A model generated the notes under the pieces. The model was not told the origin of the DNA. It was given only the letters and a program-made list of their open reading frames with translations, and ran no database searches. Shown piece after piece: positions 18,007-26,819 of a DNA stretch of 64,000 bases. Both the position numbers and the translations under genes were made by a program. How positions within the stretch are numbered: the first letter of the stretch is position 1; each line of letters opens with the position of its first letter. This DNA comes from Candidatus Obscuribacterales bacterium (GTDB lineage Bacteria > Cyanobacteriota > Vampirovibrionia > Obscuribacterales > Obscuribacteraceae): assembly GCA_019750335.1 (NCBI GenBank), contig JAIEOQ010000005.1, forward strand, positions 62,001 through 126,000, in the 5' to 3' direction.

Positions 18007-18723
18007 TTAATCGCCGCCGTAACGTCTTTGTCTTTGGGCGAATTCTTCGATTGCCAGATCGAATTGCTTGCTGTCGAAATCCGGCCACATCGTTTCTGTA
18101 ACATAAAGCTCGGTATAAGCCGCTTGCCAAAGCAGATAATTGGAAAGGCGCATTTCTCCGCCTGTACGTATAAGCAAGTCCGGATCCGGCAGCCCCTTAG
18201 TGTAAAGATAGGATGATACTAAATCCGGTGTTATCTCTTCGGCAGTGATCAATCCTTTTTGCAGATCTTCGGCAATCTGTTTTGTCGCTTGGCTAAGCTC
18301 GAGACGAGAACCGTAATTTAAAGCTACTTGCAAGTTCAAGCCTTTGTTGTTTTTGGTTTGTTCCATGGAACGGGCAAAGCTGTCTCTTAGATTTTTCGGC
18401 ATACCTTCTAAATGACCGATGAAACGTAAGCGAACCCCGGCTGAGGAAAGTTCTTCCAGCTCTTCGGTGAGGACTTGGGCAAAAAGTTTGAGCAAATAAT
18501 CGACTTCTTCTTGTCCGCGCTGCCAGTTTTCGCTGGAAAATGCGTAGACAGTCATATATTCAAGGCGCCTTTTGCTGACGTGCTTGACCAGCCGTTTTAA
18601 AGCTTGCACACCCTCTTTATGACCAAGCAGGCGCGGCAATCTTTTTTTGTCGGCCCAGCGGCGGTTGCCGTCCATGATGATGGCAATGTGGCGCAACGGT
18701 AAAAGATCGGCTACGGGTTTCAT
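18007..18723 (-). CDS. uppS: Isoprenyl transferase (undecaprenyl diphosphate synthase)
   Basis: Cis-prenyltransferase of 238 residues that makes the C55 lipid carrier for peptidoglycan and glycan synthesis from FPP and IPP. Signatures are IAIIMDGNRRWA with the catalytic Asp18, YMTVYAFSSENWQR, and the C-terminal LLIRTGGEMRLSNYLLWQAA and TMWPDF motifs. It is an essential housekeeping gene. The start ATG lacks a clear Shine-Dalgarno. Its neighbour at 18841 diverges from it. Confidence 0.97.
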   Translation of the reverse strand: MKPVADLLPLRHIAIIMDGNRRWADKKRLPRLLGHKEGVQALKRLVKHVSKRRLEYMTVYAFSSENWQRGQEEVDYLLKLFAQVLTEELEELSSAGVRLRFIGHLEGMPKNLRDSFARSMEQTKNNKGLNLQVALNYGSRLELSQATKQIAEDLQKGLITAEEITPDLVSSYLYTKGLPDPDLLIRTGGEMRLSNYLLWQAAYTELYVTETMWPDFDSKQFDLAIEEFAQRQRRYGGD

Positions 18724-18840
18724 TCGCTAATGACCAAGATGAATCTGTCATTTTATACCGGAAGAAGGCTTGAGGTCGCTTTCAAAATTGTTGGAAATGT
18801 GGAAGAATTCAAAAAAGTACATAAGCCGCACTTAAGTTTC

Positions 18841-19326
18841 ATGGTCATTCTTCGCCCCACATATTTAATTAACGGTGACGTAACCGATATCGATCTGGAA
18901 AGGTTGAGAGCGGACGGTATTGCCGGTTTGATTTTTGATCTTGACTCGACTCTTATCGCTCCAAGAAGCGGAGTTCTTAGTGATGAAGTGGCGGCATGGT
19001 TGAAATTTGCTCGTTTGCATTTCAAAATTGCCATCGTCAGCAACAATAAAAAAGAGCCTTATCTAAAGAAAGCGCAAGAAGTGCTTGAAATGCCGGTTAT
19101 TGGTTATGCTGCTAAGCCAAGTCGACAAGCTTTTTTCAAAGTTTTAAAAGAGTTTGGTTTGGAGGCTTCCCAAATAGCAGTTATTGGCGATCGCCCATTG
19201 ACTGATGTTCTTGGTGGTCATCGTGCTGGGATGAAGACCGTTTTGGTCTGGCCCTTGAAAACGCAAGTTGAACCACGTTGGATAAAAATGTTCCGCAGAT
19301 TGGAGCGTTGTGTGATCCGTTCATAG
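18841..19326 (+). CDS. YqeG-family HAD IIIA phosphatase
   Basis: A cytoplasmic haloacid-dehalogenase phosphatase of about 161 residues. Visible parts are the N-terminal family lead ILRPTYLINGDVTDIDLERL, the DxDxT motif in LIFDLDSTLI, IAIVSNN (motif II) and AVIGDRPLTDVLGGHRAG (motifs III/IV). YqeG proteins are near ribosome and cell-envelope genes in many bacteria; the substrate is undefined here. A reading frame from ATG 18730 adds 37 residues not typical of the family and would leave only 6 bases to the divergent uppS start, so ATG 18841 is preferred, though no strong Shine-Dalgarno is present. Confidence 0.85.
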   Translation: MVILRPTYLINGDVTDIDLERLRADGIAGLIFDLDSTLIAPRSGVLSDEVAAWLKFARLHFKIAIVSNNKKEPYLKKAQEVLEMPVIGYAAKPSRQAFFKVLKEFGLEASQIAVIGDRPLTDVLGGHRAGMKTVLVWPLKTQVEPRWIKMFRRLERCVIRS

Positions 19327-19361
19327 AGTAATATTAGAGCGTGGTCATGGTAGGTGGTTTA

Positions 19362-21611
19362 ATGCGGCAGCTGGCTAAAACGAAAATTTCTCTGTTGCTG
19401 CTTCTGAGTCTTGCTGGAGCGGCAGCTCAAGCCGAGCCACCTAAGAAAAAAGTTGCCGGCTTGCCTTTGCCGATTATGTCGCAATCGAATCGAGCCGCGG
19501 TGACTGTACCGATTTCTGCCAGTCAGATTAAGGCGGCGGTGCGTAATACTTATCCGGCAAACCATATGCAAAAAGGTTTGCTTGCCAAACAAAATGGCGA
19601 TTTTAAAAAAGCTCTGCTTGAGTTTATTTTGGCTGTCCAGGAAAACCCGCGTCAGACAAAAGCTTTTTATGAACAAGCTTTGATCTTTCGGCAACGAGGC
19701 AACACTAAGCTCGCTATCTCGGCTCTGGAACAAGCTTTAGCTATATCACCTGCCTACAGCGAAGCGCGTAATTTGCTTGCCCAACTTCATCTGTCCGGAG
19801 GCAATGTCGTTGCTGCTGCAGCTGAAGCGGGTAAAGTGCTGTATTTTAATACGGTAGCACCGGAGCCGAAGGCACCGGTAGTCGAACCGGCTCCCACTCC
19901 TTCTTTTGTTATTGATCCGGTTAAGCCAACGGTTGAAAGTGAAGCGCCAGCCGCTGATGCCGATCCGGCTAAGTTATCTCCGGCGGTAGCTGAGGCTTTG
20001 GCCATTGCCGCTGGTCCGCAAGTAGCCGCCGCGCCAGTAAGCGAGCCGCCTATTCCTCCGTCTCTTGATTTGTCCGATCTGACAACAATCAAGACTGATA
20101 GCAAAAAGAAGAAGTTCGGTTGGGCACGTATTTTTAAGCGGGGAGATAACACCAAATCCGGTGCTAAGCCGGAAAAGCCGCCGATAGAACAAACGGAAGA
20201 GCAAGAAGAAATGCTCTCTTCCTGGGTGCGCAACATAAAAGGATTTTTTGCCAAACCGGCAGAGAATAAGCCGCAAGTTGTAGCAGCAAGTATCCCGCTT
20301 AAGCCGGCAAGAGAACCGGAATCAAAATACGGCTTGCTTGAGGAAAATGTTTCCAAAAATATTGATGTTTTTGCCCCGGAAACTTTGCCGTTGGATGCCT
20401 CTGCCGAAGACGAAACGACGAAGCCAACATTTTTGCAATCTTTGTGGAAGCAGGCTACCGCCACACTATCCGGATTCGTCCCTGACTTCAAAACTGTTGA
20501 AGAGGTAGCACCAGAAAAAAATTCGCCTAAACCGTTGCCTATGGATATTGCCGGTATATTCAAGAAGCTTGGTAATGTAGTGCCAACTCCGGCTTTGCGT
20601 CTAGCTAAAAAAGAAAGAAGCGATTTACCTCAGCCTTCGGCGATCAATCTTGAACGAGAGAGAGCGCCATTGCCTAAATTGCCGGACTTAGCGATTAAAC
20701 AATTAAGACCGATGGCCCTGCCGACGGCAATGGATAATAAAGCTAAAACACCTGAATTACCGGTGGCTCCGTTGCAAAAAGAAGAAGTAGTACCGGCTTT
20801 GCCGCAAGCAATTCAAGAAATTCTCAGTCAAACGGAGACAGTGCTGCCGAAAGCTATGCAAGCGGCTAATACTTTGGCCGAAGCTTTGTTGCCGCAGCCG
20901 GTGCCTATTGCTAAAACTGAGCAAATTGCCCCGGAACCGGTCCAGCTCAATCGTCCGCTTTTGGAAAATAAAGTCCCCGCTCCGGTAGCGGCGGCGATGA
21001 ATAGTTATTTCGAGAAGAGTGTTGTGCCGACAACGCCTTTGCCGCCAGTTGAAACTGCTGAGCCGGAAAAATCCCCTTCTTCCGGTTTGACCGTTCTTAC
21101 AAACAAGAACACTAAATCCGGCGCATTCTCTTATATGAAGCCGATTGTCGATACGGATCAAAGTTGTTTGGTTGCCCGCAACCAATTGCGAACTATTACA
21201 CCAAGCGCGGCAAAAACTGCTGTAGTTCCTCCGCTACCACCGGAAGACGCCATTTCTAAGCGAATGCGTTATCTGCTTGAGCATGGCACCCAGAACTTAA
21301 AGCCAGGCGAAGCCTTTATGTATTCAGAGCAAACCGGCGAAGGCCAGCTCTTTATGCCTGATGGACATTCGGAGCGTCGGAAATTGGCCGGAGCCCAAGA
21401 TGCGGAAACGGTTCTGCGGGCACGCCGTCCGGATATTATGGAACCAAAAGATTTGCAATACAGCTTGTCGCTTTTAGGGCGACTGTTGCCAGCCGAGCAG
21501 CCTCCGCGTCAAGTACAGCAGGAAGCAGTTTCAGGACCAACTCTTGAGCAGTTGATGAATCAATCGTCCCAAGGTATTTGGTCTTGGCTGAAAAATACTT
21601 TTAAGCTATAG
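19362..21611 (+). CDS. Secreted TPR protein with long proline/alanine-rich low-complexity region
   Basis: About 749 residues. A signal peptide (LAKTKISLLLLLSLAGAAAQA) leads to two TPR units at about 65-145 (KGLLAKQNGDFKKALLEFIL, FYEQALIFRQRGNTKLAISA). Some 500 residues of Pro/Ala/Glu-rich, probably disordered sequence follow, with repeated APEP, PVAPLQ and LPKL patterns. A conserved-looking tail begins around DAISKRMRYLLEHGTQNLKP. AGGTGG upstream favours ATG 19362 over GTG 19341 and ATG 19347. It may be a periplasm-spanning or surface protein. Function unknown. Confidence 0.75.
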   Translation: MRQLAKTKISLLLLLSLAGAAAQAEPPKKKVAGLPLPIMSQSNRAAVTVPISASQIKAAVRNTYPANHMQKGLLAKQNGDFKKALLEFILAVQENPRQTKAFYEQALIFRQRGNTKLAISALEQALAISPAYSEARNLLAQLHLSGGNVVAAAAEAGKVLYFNTVAPEPKAPVVEPAPTPSFVIDPVKPTVESEAPAADADPAKLSPAVAEALAIAAGPQVAAAPVSEPPIPPSLDLSDLTTIKTDSKKKKFGWARIFKRGDNTKSGAKPEKPPIEQTEEQEEMLSSWVRNIKGFFAKPAENKPQVVAASIPLKPAREPESKYGLLEENVSKNIDVFAPETLPLDASAEDETTKPTFLQSLWKQATATLSGFVPDFKTVEEVAPEKNSPKPLPMDIAGIFKKLGNVVPTPALRLAKKERSDLPQPSAINLERERAPLPKLPDLAIKQLRPMALPTAMDNKAKTPELPVAPLQKEEVVPALPQAIQEILSQTETVLPKAMQAANTLAEALLPQPVPIAKTEQIAPEPVQLNRPLLENKVPAPVAAAMNSYFEKSVVPTTPLPPVETAEPEKSPSSGLTVLTNKNTKSGAFSYMKPIVDTDQSCLVARNQLRTITPSAAKTAVVPPLPPEDAISKRMRYLLEHGTQNLKPGEAFMYSEQTGEGQLFMPDGHSERRKLAGAQDAETVLRARRPDIMEPKDLQYSLSLLGRLLPAEQPPRQVQQEAVSGPTLEQLMNQSSQGIWSWLKNTFKL

Positions 21612-21612
21612 C

Positions 21613-22341
21613 TTAGTTTTTTAACTTCTCTAAAAACCACTGGTTGAATTTTTTTGTTTGGCTGTCCATACAATTATGTCCGGCCCATTCGATTACATGG
21701 AAAGTGCTGTTTGGCACGATTTTGTGCATCGCTTTCACTGAAGCGTAAGGTGCGACGACGTCCAGGCGCCCGACAGTAAAGTGAACCGGGCAAGTCACCG
21801 GCGGTACGGCTTTTGTGTAGTTCAAATGAGCAAAATTCTCGACAATTTGTGAAAGACTAAAATGATCCGTGTCGATCAGTACGCGCTCTCGCCAGCCTAA
21901 GTTGCGATGGATGTGTGTGTCTTTTATTTGACGATAAGGCCAGCCCAGTAATAAGCGAAATGTTTTGACGGTTAAGTTAGGGACTTTTCCCGGCATTGAT
22001 ACAGCGAGAATTTTGGCGAACATTTCCGGGCGACGATGAGCTAGCTCTATAGAGATGATTGAGCCTAAAGAATGTCCGGCAAAAACTGCCGGGAAGCGTA
22101 CGTCGAGACCTTCCAAAGTTTCGAGAAGATCTTGCATATGAACATGAATATCGGTTTTTTCTTGTGGCTCATGGCTTTCGCCGTGACCGCGTAAATCAGG
22201 GACGATGCAGCGATAGCCCAAGCTGACTAGGAGGTCGATTTGTGGCTGCCACATTTCGGCCCGGGCACCCGTGCCATGAATAAGAATGATGTCGCCTTGG
22301 TTGGCCTTGCTGTCGCCGTACTGTTTTACCGAAAGCTGCAC
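21613..22341 (-). CDS. Alpha/beta hydrolase
   Basis: A 242-residue classical alpha/beta hydrolase with no signal peptide. It has the oxyanion-hole motif LIHGTGARAEMW, DLRGHGESHEP, the nucleophile elbow FAGHSLGSI, the acid in VGRLDVV and the histidine in WAGHNCM. It resembles the esterase/carboxylesterase group, and the substrate is unknown. The start is GTG with AGGAGG 7 bases upstream. It follows the glycosyltransferase gene by 57 bases on the same strand. Its stop is 1 base from the convergent TPR gene. Confidence 0.88.
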   Translation of the reverse strand: MQLSVKQYGDSKANQGDIILIHGTGARAEMWQPQIDLLVSLGYRCIVPDLRGHGESHEPQEKTDIHVHMQDLLETLEGLDVRFPAVFAGHSLGSIISIELAHRRPEMFAKILAVSMPGKVPNLTVKTFRLLLGWPYRQIKDTHIHRNLGWRERVLIDTDHFSLSQIVENFAHLNYTKAVPPVTCPVHFTVGRLDVVAPYASVKAMHKIVPNSTFHVIEWAGHNCMDSQTKKFNQWFLEKLKN

Positions 22342-22398
22342 TTGGCCACCTCCTGCACTTATAGTAATGCATGCCGGGGATTTTCGCCTGCCTCAGAC

Positions 22399-23622
22399 TT
22401 AAGTTCGGTCAGGCTGGCTTTCGCTTGTTTTGTTAAAGTCAGACTCCGAAATATCGTCATCGCAACTTCCATTTATTGAAGCTTTGAGGATGGTACGGGA
22501 TATTTCGAATACTGCCTCAGGTTTGTTGAAACAATATTTTGCTGGCAGCGCTTCTGCTTCGCGATTTTCGCTACGTTTAAGTCCGTTGACTAAATTGACG
22601 ATCTCTTCCGGATGGTGCAAGCGCTTAGCTAAGCCTTGTTCGCAAAGAATATCAACGGTGCCGCGCTCTTGGGGCATTGGCTCGGTGATAACGTCTAAAA
22701 TCATCGGCAAACGTTTGGCAATACATTCAAAAGTTGTCAGACCGCCGGCTTTGGTGACCATAGCGTCAACGGCACTCATTAAGTCGGGCATTGTGTCGAG
22801 GAAAGGCAGTACAGTCGTTGGAACAGGCGATTGCTCGGCTAACACTTTTGCTTGCTCATAAAGCTCGGCATTGTGTCCGCAAAGAAAAATCACTTGCAGC
22901 GGACTGGTCACTTTATTCAGAGCCTTATATGCGGTTAGCATATTGCCGCCACCAGCCCAGCCTGCGTTTATGCATAAAGTCGGTAGATCGGGTGACAGAC
23001 CTAGGCGTGCCAGGAATGATTCGCGCGAAACTGTAGACTTTTTGAGAAATTCAGGATTAATCGGCATGCCGCAAACGCGAATTTGTGATTCTTTGATCCC
23101 CCATTCCATGAGCTTTTCTTTTACCAGCTCGTTGGGAGCAATTATGATGTCGGCATCAGCACAAGCCCAGCCGCGCCATAGATCTTTGTTTGGGTCCGTA
23201 ATCACGATTACAAAATTCACTTCACCCTGAAGCCCAACATCATGCATGGCTCTGGCGGTGTAATGATTGGTCATTGGGTGCATCGAAACGACAACTGATG
23301 GTTTGCAACGAACAAGCTGTTCTTGCAGATGATTTTTGACCAGTTGGTAACCGAGCCGGGATTCGTTAGGGCGGATTACATGCAGAAAGAGATAGTAGTA
23401 CTTCATTAAATTCTGGCGATGGCGCAGAAGATAATTGTAAAGAGCGACAAAGTTGCGATTTAGCGGATGGGAATTTTCGGCGACCGGCTCAGCCATTATG
23501 TTGATTGCTTTACCTGGAAATTCATCTTTGGCGACAATTTCCAGCGCTTCTTGGAGAGCTTCGGTCGCACTGCGGTGCCCTCGACCAGTATCCGAGAAGT
23601 AAAGTAGAATGTTTTCTGTCAT
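22399..23622 (-). CDS. MGDG synthase/UgtP-like glycosyltransferase
   Basis: A GT28-type (GT-B) glycosyltransferase of about 407 residues. The N-terminal MGDG_synth domain has LLYFSDTGRGHRSATEAL and SMHPMTNHY. The C-terminal nucleotide-sugar domain has INAGWAGGGN, VTKAGGLTTFECIAKRLPMI and PMPQERGTV. This matches enzymes that add a hexose to diacylglycerol (plant MGD1, Bacillus UgtP) or MurG-like relatives. It would act at the inner membrane face. ATG 23622 begins the family-typical MTENILLYF; a longer frame to 23742 adds 40 unlikely residues and would overlap the divergent lipase gene. The acceptor is not known. Confidence 0.85.
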   Translation of the reverse strand: MTENILLYFSDTGRGHRSATEALQEALEIVAKDEFPGKAINIMAEPVAENSHPLNRNFVALYNYLLRHRQNLMKYYYLFLHVIRPNESRLGYQLVKNHLQEQLVRCKPSVVVSMHPMTNHYTARAMHDVGLQGEVNFVIVITDPNKDLWRGWACADADIIIAPNELVKEKLMEWGIKESQIRVCGMPINPEFLKKSTVSRESFLARLGLSPDLPTLCINAGWAGGGNMLTAYKALNKVTSPLQVIFLCGHNAELYEQAKVLAEQSPVPTTVLPFLDTMPDLMSAVDAMVTKAGGLTTFECIAKRLPMILDVITEPMPQERGTVDILCEQGLAKRLHHPEEIVNLVNGLKRSENREAEALPAKYCFNKPEAVFEISRTILKASINGSCDDDISESDFNKTSESQPDRT

Positions 23623-23733
23623 GCTAAATATCTCAACAGTAAATTCTCTAGATTGCTTTGACCGGGAGTCTGCTACTCTTAGTAACTTGTGCTCTTTATT
23701 TTCAAGCCATTTGCTTGAGTTGTAACCTTGATA

Positions 23734-25140
23734 ATGTACCACTTGCGAATAGAAAAGCTCACCATTTGGTTTGTGAGCATCATGATTTTAAGCCTCTTTT
23801 TGTTCGGAAAAGAAGCTTTAGCACATCAGTCTTTGGACTCTAAAACGGTCGTCCAAGCGGCTTCTCCGGCGTTCAAGTTTTCGTCTTATCCCTTGCCGCC
23901 GCCAGCCTCAAAATTAAAGGTTGCACCGTCCAACGTTCAGATCTATCAGCACGACGAAACGCCTATTGGCAACCGCAAGCCGCTTTTGATGGTGCATGGA
24001 TTGCGTGGTGAATTTCGTGAAGGATTTCGCTGGGAAGTTGTTGTTCGTAATTTTTTGAAGGATCCGGAGTTCAGCAAGAATTTCAAAATCTATTATGCGC
24101 GCTACAACACATATGTTCGGTTGTCTGCGGTTAGGCCCCATTTTAAGAAAGCCGTGATCGAGCTTTCCCAATTTACCGGTGGTAAACCGATTACGGTTAT
24201 GGCTTTGAGTATGGGCGGTAACGTAGTTCAGGATGCTTTAGAAGATATAGCTACAAACTCGTGTATAGAAAGAGTGATGACTCTAGGCACACCCTTCCAT
24301 GGGTCGCCGCTTTTCTGCTTTGATTGGTTGCGTTACAGCATTATCAAAAATCATGATGTGCCTTGGGTGCGTGGTGATCTTTGTCTCTCTTATCGTCTTT
24401 ATTTCGATCGACATCCGAACCTGCTTGAAGATTTGCGCTGGGATAATTCGGATAACGGTATTCCGACCATCGGTAAATTCTCGACTTGGTTCCCCTTTCA
24501 TGTCACCGGTGAACTCAGCACTCCACGCATGAGCAATCCGCGCATAGTGAAACTGAACGAACATTTGCAAGTCGACAAAAAGAAGCTGGTTTGTTACAGC
24601 GGTTATTTATTGACCCATTATGTAACACCGCACCGATCAAGCAAAATTATGAACGCAATTAAATGGCCTTGGTGGTTTGCCACTTGCACTCTGCCTTACC
24701 ATTTAGGTTTCGAACATTCGGTTTTGCGGGCTTTAAACTATGAAATGGGACGGATGGTTGTTGCCGACAAGTCAGGACAGAAGCCGATTTTGTTGGGCAG
24801 CGATCGTTATGGTTTGAACGACGGGATTACTCCTGTAGTCAGTGCTCTTTTCCTGCCGTCTCAAGTTTTGGCTGACAGCCCGATTGCTGATGAGCGAGAC
24901 ATGTCCACAATCCGCAAAAATGTCGATGTGAGAAAAGGACGGGTCTTCCGTCAAATCGATCACATTACTTTCGTTGACGGTTATCGTCCGCGGCGTTATT
25001 CGAAAGAGCTAAAGGATGAACTGGCTCCGGAGCTTGGAACAAAAACAATCTTCAATTGGATGCTAACAGACCTTTTGGAAAAAGAAGAACAGTTGGCCAA
25101 TACGACCAGCTCTCTGTCTTCGCAGTCGGTTGCCGACTAA
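23734..25140 (+). CDS. Secreted lipase-like alpha/beta hydrolase
   Basis: About 468 residues. It has an N-terminal signal/anchor (LTIWFVSIMILSLFLFG), a linker, and a lipase-like fold with LLMVHGLRGE, the nucleophile elbow VMALSMGGNVV, TLGTPFHGSPL, the likely acid in GLNDGITPVVSALF and the histidine in QIDHITFVDG. The TPFHGSP stretch is typical of PGAP1/lecithin-cholesterol-acyltransferase-like lipases. TTG 23728 and ATG 23734 are equivalent starts; neither has a good Shine-Dalgarno. It diverges from the lipid glycosyltransferase, hinting at a lipid role. Its stop overlaps the LOR/SDH gene stop (CTAA). Confidence 0.82.
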   Translation: MYHLRIEKLTIWFVSIMILSLFLFGKEALAHQSLDSKTVVQAASPAFKFSSYPLPPPASKLKVAPSNVQIYQHDETPIGNRKPLLMVHGLRGEFREGFRWEVVVRNFLKDPEFSKNFKIYYARYNTYVRLSAVRPHFKKAVIELSQFTGGKPITVMALSMGGNVVQDALEDIATNSCIERVMTLGTPFHGSPLFCFDWLRYSIIKNHDVPWVRGDLCLSYRLYFDRHPNLLEDLRWDNSDNGIPTIGKFSTWFPFHVTGELSTPRMSNPRIVKLNEHLQVDKKKLVCYSGYLLTHYVTPHRSSKIMNAIKWPWWFATCTLPYHLGFEHSVLRALNYEMGRMVVADKSGQKPILLGSDRYGLNDGITPVVSALFLPSQVLADSPIADERDMSTIRKNVDVRKGRVFRQIDHITFVDGYRPRRYSKELKDELAPELGTKTIFNWMLTDLLEKEEQLANTTSSLSSQSVAD

Positions 25141-26345
25141 TTAGCCAGTTCGCGAGCGAGCATATTTACGAACAAGCCGACGTCGGTGACAATGCCGATA
25201 GCTTGAGCTGAGCCACGATCCGAAAGTTTGGTCACCACAGCCGGATTGATGTCCACGCATACGGTCTTGACCCATGAAGGAAGCATGTTGCCGACAGCGA
25301 TGCTGTGCAACATTGAAGAAAGACAGATAACCATATGAGCGTCTTGCAGATGTTTGGCGTATTGATCTTGAGCTTGCACTAAATCCATTAACGTTTCGGG
25401 CAAAGGACCGTCGTCGCGAATTGAGCCGGCCAATATAAAAGGAATGTTCGCTTTTACACAGTCGTGCATAACGCCTGATTTAAGTATGCCTTGTTTGACC
25501 GCTTCCGGGATGCTGCCGGCGCGATTGATTGTGTTAATCGCCCGCATATGATTTTTGTGACCTTCATGAATCGGCAATCCGTGCTCTAAGTCGACTCCCA
25601 GTGAAGTGCCGAAAAGAGCGTTCTCGATATCATGAACGGCTAGCGCATTGCCGCTCAAAAGTGCGCTGACATAACCGCTTTTGATTAGTTGTGAAAGATA
25701 GATGCTGCCGCCGGTGTGTATTACTACCGGTCCGCTGACAAAAACAATTTTGCCTTTCTCTTTTTTGATTTGGCGCATCATTTCGGCGATTTTTTTTACC
25801 GATGTTTCCACGCGCCGTTCGGAGGATATTTCGTTGGACATAAAAGCGAAGCCCATGCGATCTCGTTCTTTGAATTCGGGCATCACCCGAATCCCTTCAT
25901 GGCCGCAAACTATTGAATCGCCTTTTTTTACATCTCTGAGCTTGCGGCAAATAGCTTGTCCGTTTTCGATACAGATCACGGCATCCATTCTTTGCGCGCT
26001 GGCAGTTAGCCATTGCCCCTGGTGGCGTACTGTTGTTCGATGATTGGTCGTCGAATAAAAATCATCGGGTACGCAAGCGTTTTTCTCGGCAGGTTTCAAG
26101 TGCGCGTCGTTTTCTTCAATCGGGCGGCAGCCGAGCAGCAAAAGATCGCCTAATGCTTGTTCGAGGGACTCTTTGCTTTTGCTGTTGACGCTCAACAGTA
26201 TGCGCGATACTTCATCGTTTGTTTTGCCGATTTGAAACTCAAGTACTTCATAAGTGCTTTCGCAAGCAATGATGATGTCGAATATTTTGGTCAAAATATC
26301 CGAATCAATTAAGTGTCCTTCGGCTTGTACTGTCTCGGAAAACAA
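25137..26345 (-). CDS. TIGR00300/LOR-SDH family protein, putative ornithine cyclodeaminase
   Basis: A 402-residue protein that matches the LOR/SDH bifunctional-enzyme conserved region. The N-terminus (FSETVQAEGHLIDSDILTKI) is followed by a Rossmann-like C-terminal domain with GPVVIHTGGS, ALLSGNALAVHDIENALFG and VCVDINPAVVTKLSDRGSAQ. In archaea the stand-alone form converts ornithine to proline. In cyanobacteria the same domain is the C-terminal half of ArgZ/AgrE behind an arginine dihydrolase domain, which is absent here. Activity is inferred from the family. The start is TTG with AAAGGGG 5 bases upstream. Confidence 0.8.
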   Translation of the reverse strand: MFSETVQAEGHLIDSDILTKIFDIIIACESTYEVLEFQIGKTNDEVSRILLSVNSKSKESLEQALGDLLLLGCRPIEENDAHLKPAEKNACVPDDFYSTTNHRTTVRHQGQWLTASAQRMDAVICIENGQAICRKLRDVKKGDSIVCGHEGIRVMPEFKERDRMGFAFMSNEISSERRVETSVKKIAEMMRQIKKEKGKIVFVSGPVVIHTGGSIYLSQLIKSGYVSALLSGNALAVHDIENALFGTSLGVDLEHGLPIHEGHKNHMRAINTINRAGSIPEAVKQGILKSGVMHDCVKANIPFILAGSIRDDGPLPETLMDLVQAQDQYAKHLQDAHMVICLSSMLHSIAVGNMLPSWVKTVCVDINPAVVTKLSDRGSAQAIGIVTDVGLFVNMLARELAN

Positions 26346-26396
26346 AAGCGCCCCTTTCTTAGTTGGTGTTAATCATTAATGTGAGAATTTGGATCC

Positions 26397-26424
26397 TTGG
26401 CAAAAAAAGACTTGTCCTTATACT
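26397..26424 (+). promoter_or_regulatory. Sigma-70-like promoter of the thioredoxin-like gene
   Basis: TTGGCA at 26397-26402 and TATACT at 26419-26424, with a 16-base spacer, point toward the gene at 26557. This predicts a leader of about 125 bases. In that leader TCCCTA (26512-26517) can pair with TAGGGA (26540-26545), which overlaps the Shine-Dalgarno. Confidence 0.45.
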
Positions 26425-26556
26425 TGTTTCTATGGTCCCGCAACAATTTTTTTATATTTGCTGGACGGTAGCTCTTAAATACAAAAGTCGAGCTTAAGTT
26501 CGTCTTCGGCGTCCCTATCCCTCAAGTTTTTCCACCAGTTAGGGAGGATCCATATT

Positions 26557-26808
26557 ATGCGTGTAGAACTACTTTACACACCCGGATGCAGTTCGTACAG
26601 GAAGGCGCTGAATCTATTGGAAACGGTAATTGCCGAAGAGCGATTGCCCTGTCCGGTCGAACTCAAAGAAGTTGAACATGAAACTGCGCCACAAATTACT
26701 GTGGACGGTGAAAGTCTCAATGCCAAAATTCCTTGTATTGAGGAGCTGCGAAGCTTGCTCAGTAAACGCTGGCACATGCTTACAGGCATGATTTTGCAAA
26801 ACGCGTAA
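26557..26808 (+). CDS. Small thioredoxin-fold-like protein with one active-site cysteine
   Basis: An 83-residue protein. LLYTPGCSSYRKALNLLE matches the start of small thioredoxin/glutaredoxin-like domains, where CxxC would be expected; here it reads CSSY, so only the first Cys remains. Further on, PQITVDGESL resembles the cis-Pro region. It may use a monothiol mechanism or bind a metal; this is inferred. GGGAGG precedes the ATG at good spacing. A promoter at 26397 and a long leader suggest separate regulation. Confidence 0.7.
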   Translation: MRVELLYTPGCSSYRKALNLLETVIAEERLPCPVELKEVEHETAPQITVDGESLNAKIPCIEELRSLLSKRWHMLTGMILQNA

Positions 26809-26819
26809 TTATTTCACAT

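Noticed and set aside
12501..19195. Two GCGATCGC octamers (12501-12508 and 19188-19195), the cyanobacterial HIP1 motif.
   Set aside because: About one copy per 65 kb is expected by chance, so two in 64 kb is not an enrichment and does not support or refute a cyanobacterial link.
19787..20563. A 258-residue minus-strand open frame inside the TPR/proline-rich gene.
   Set aside because: It lies opposite an alanine/proline-rich gene with a proper signal peptide; the antisense frame is Ser/Gly/Ala-rich with no domain and is a composition artefact.
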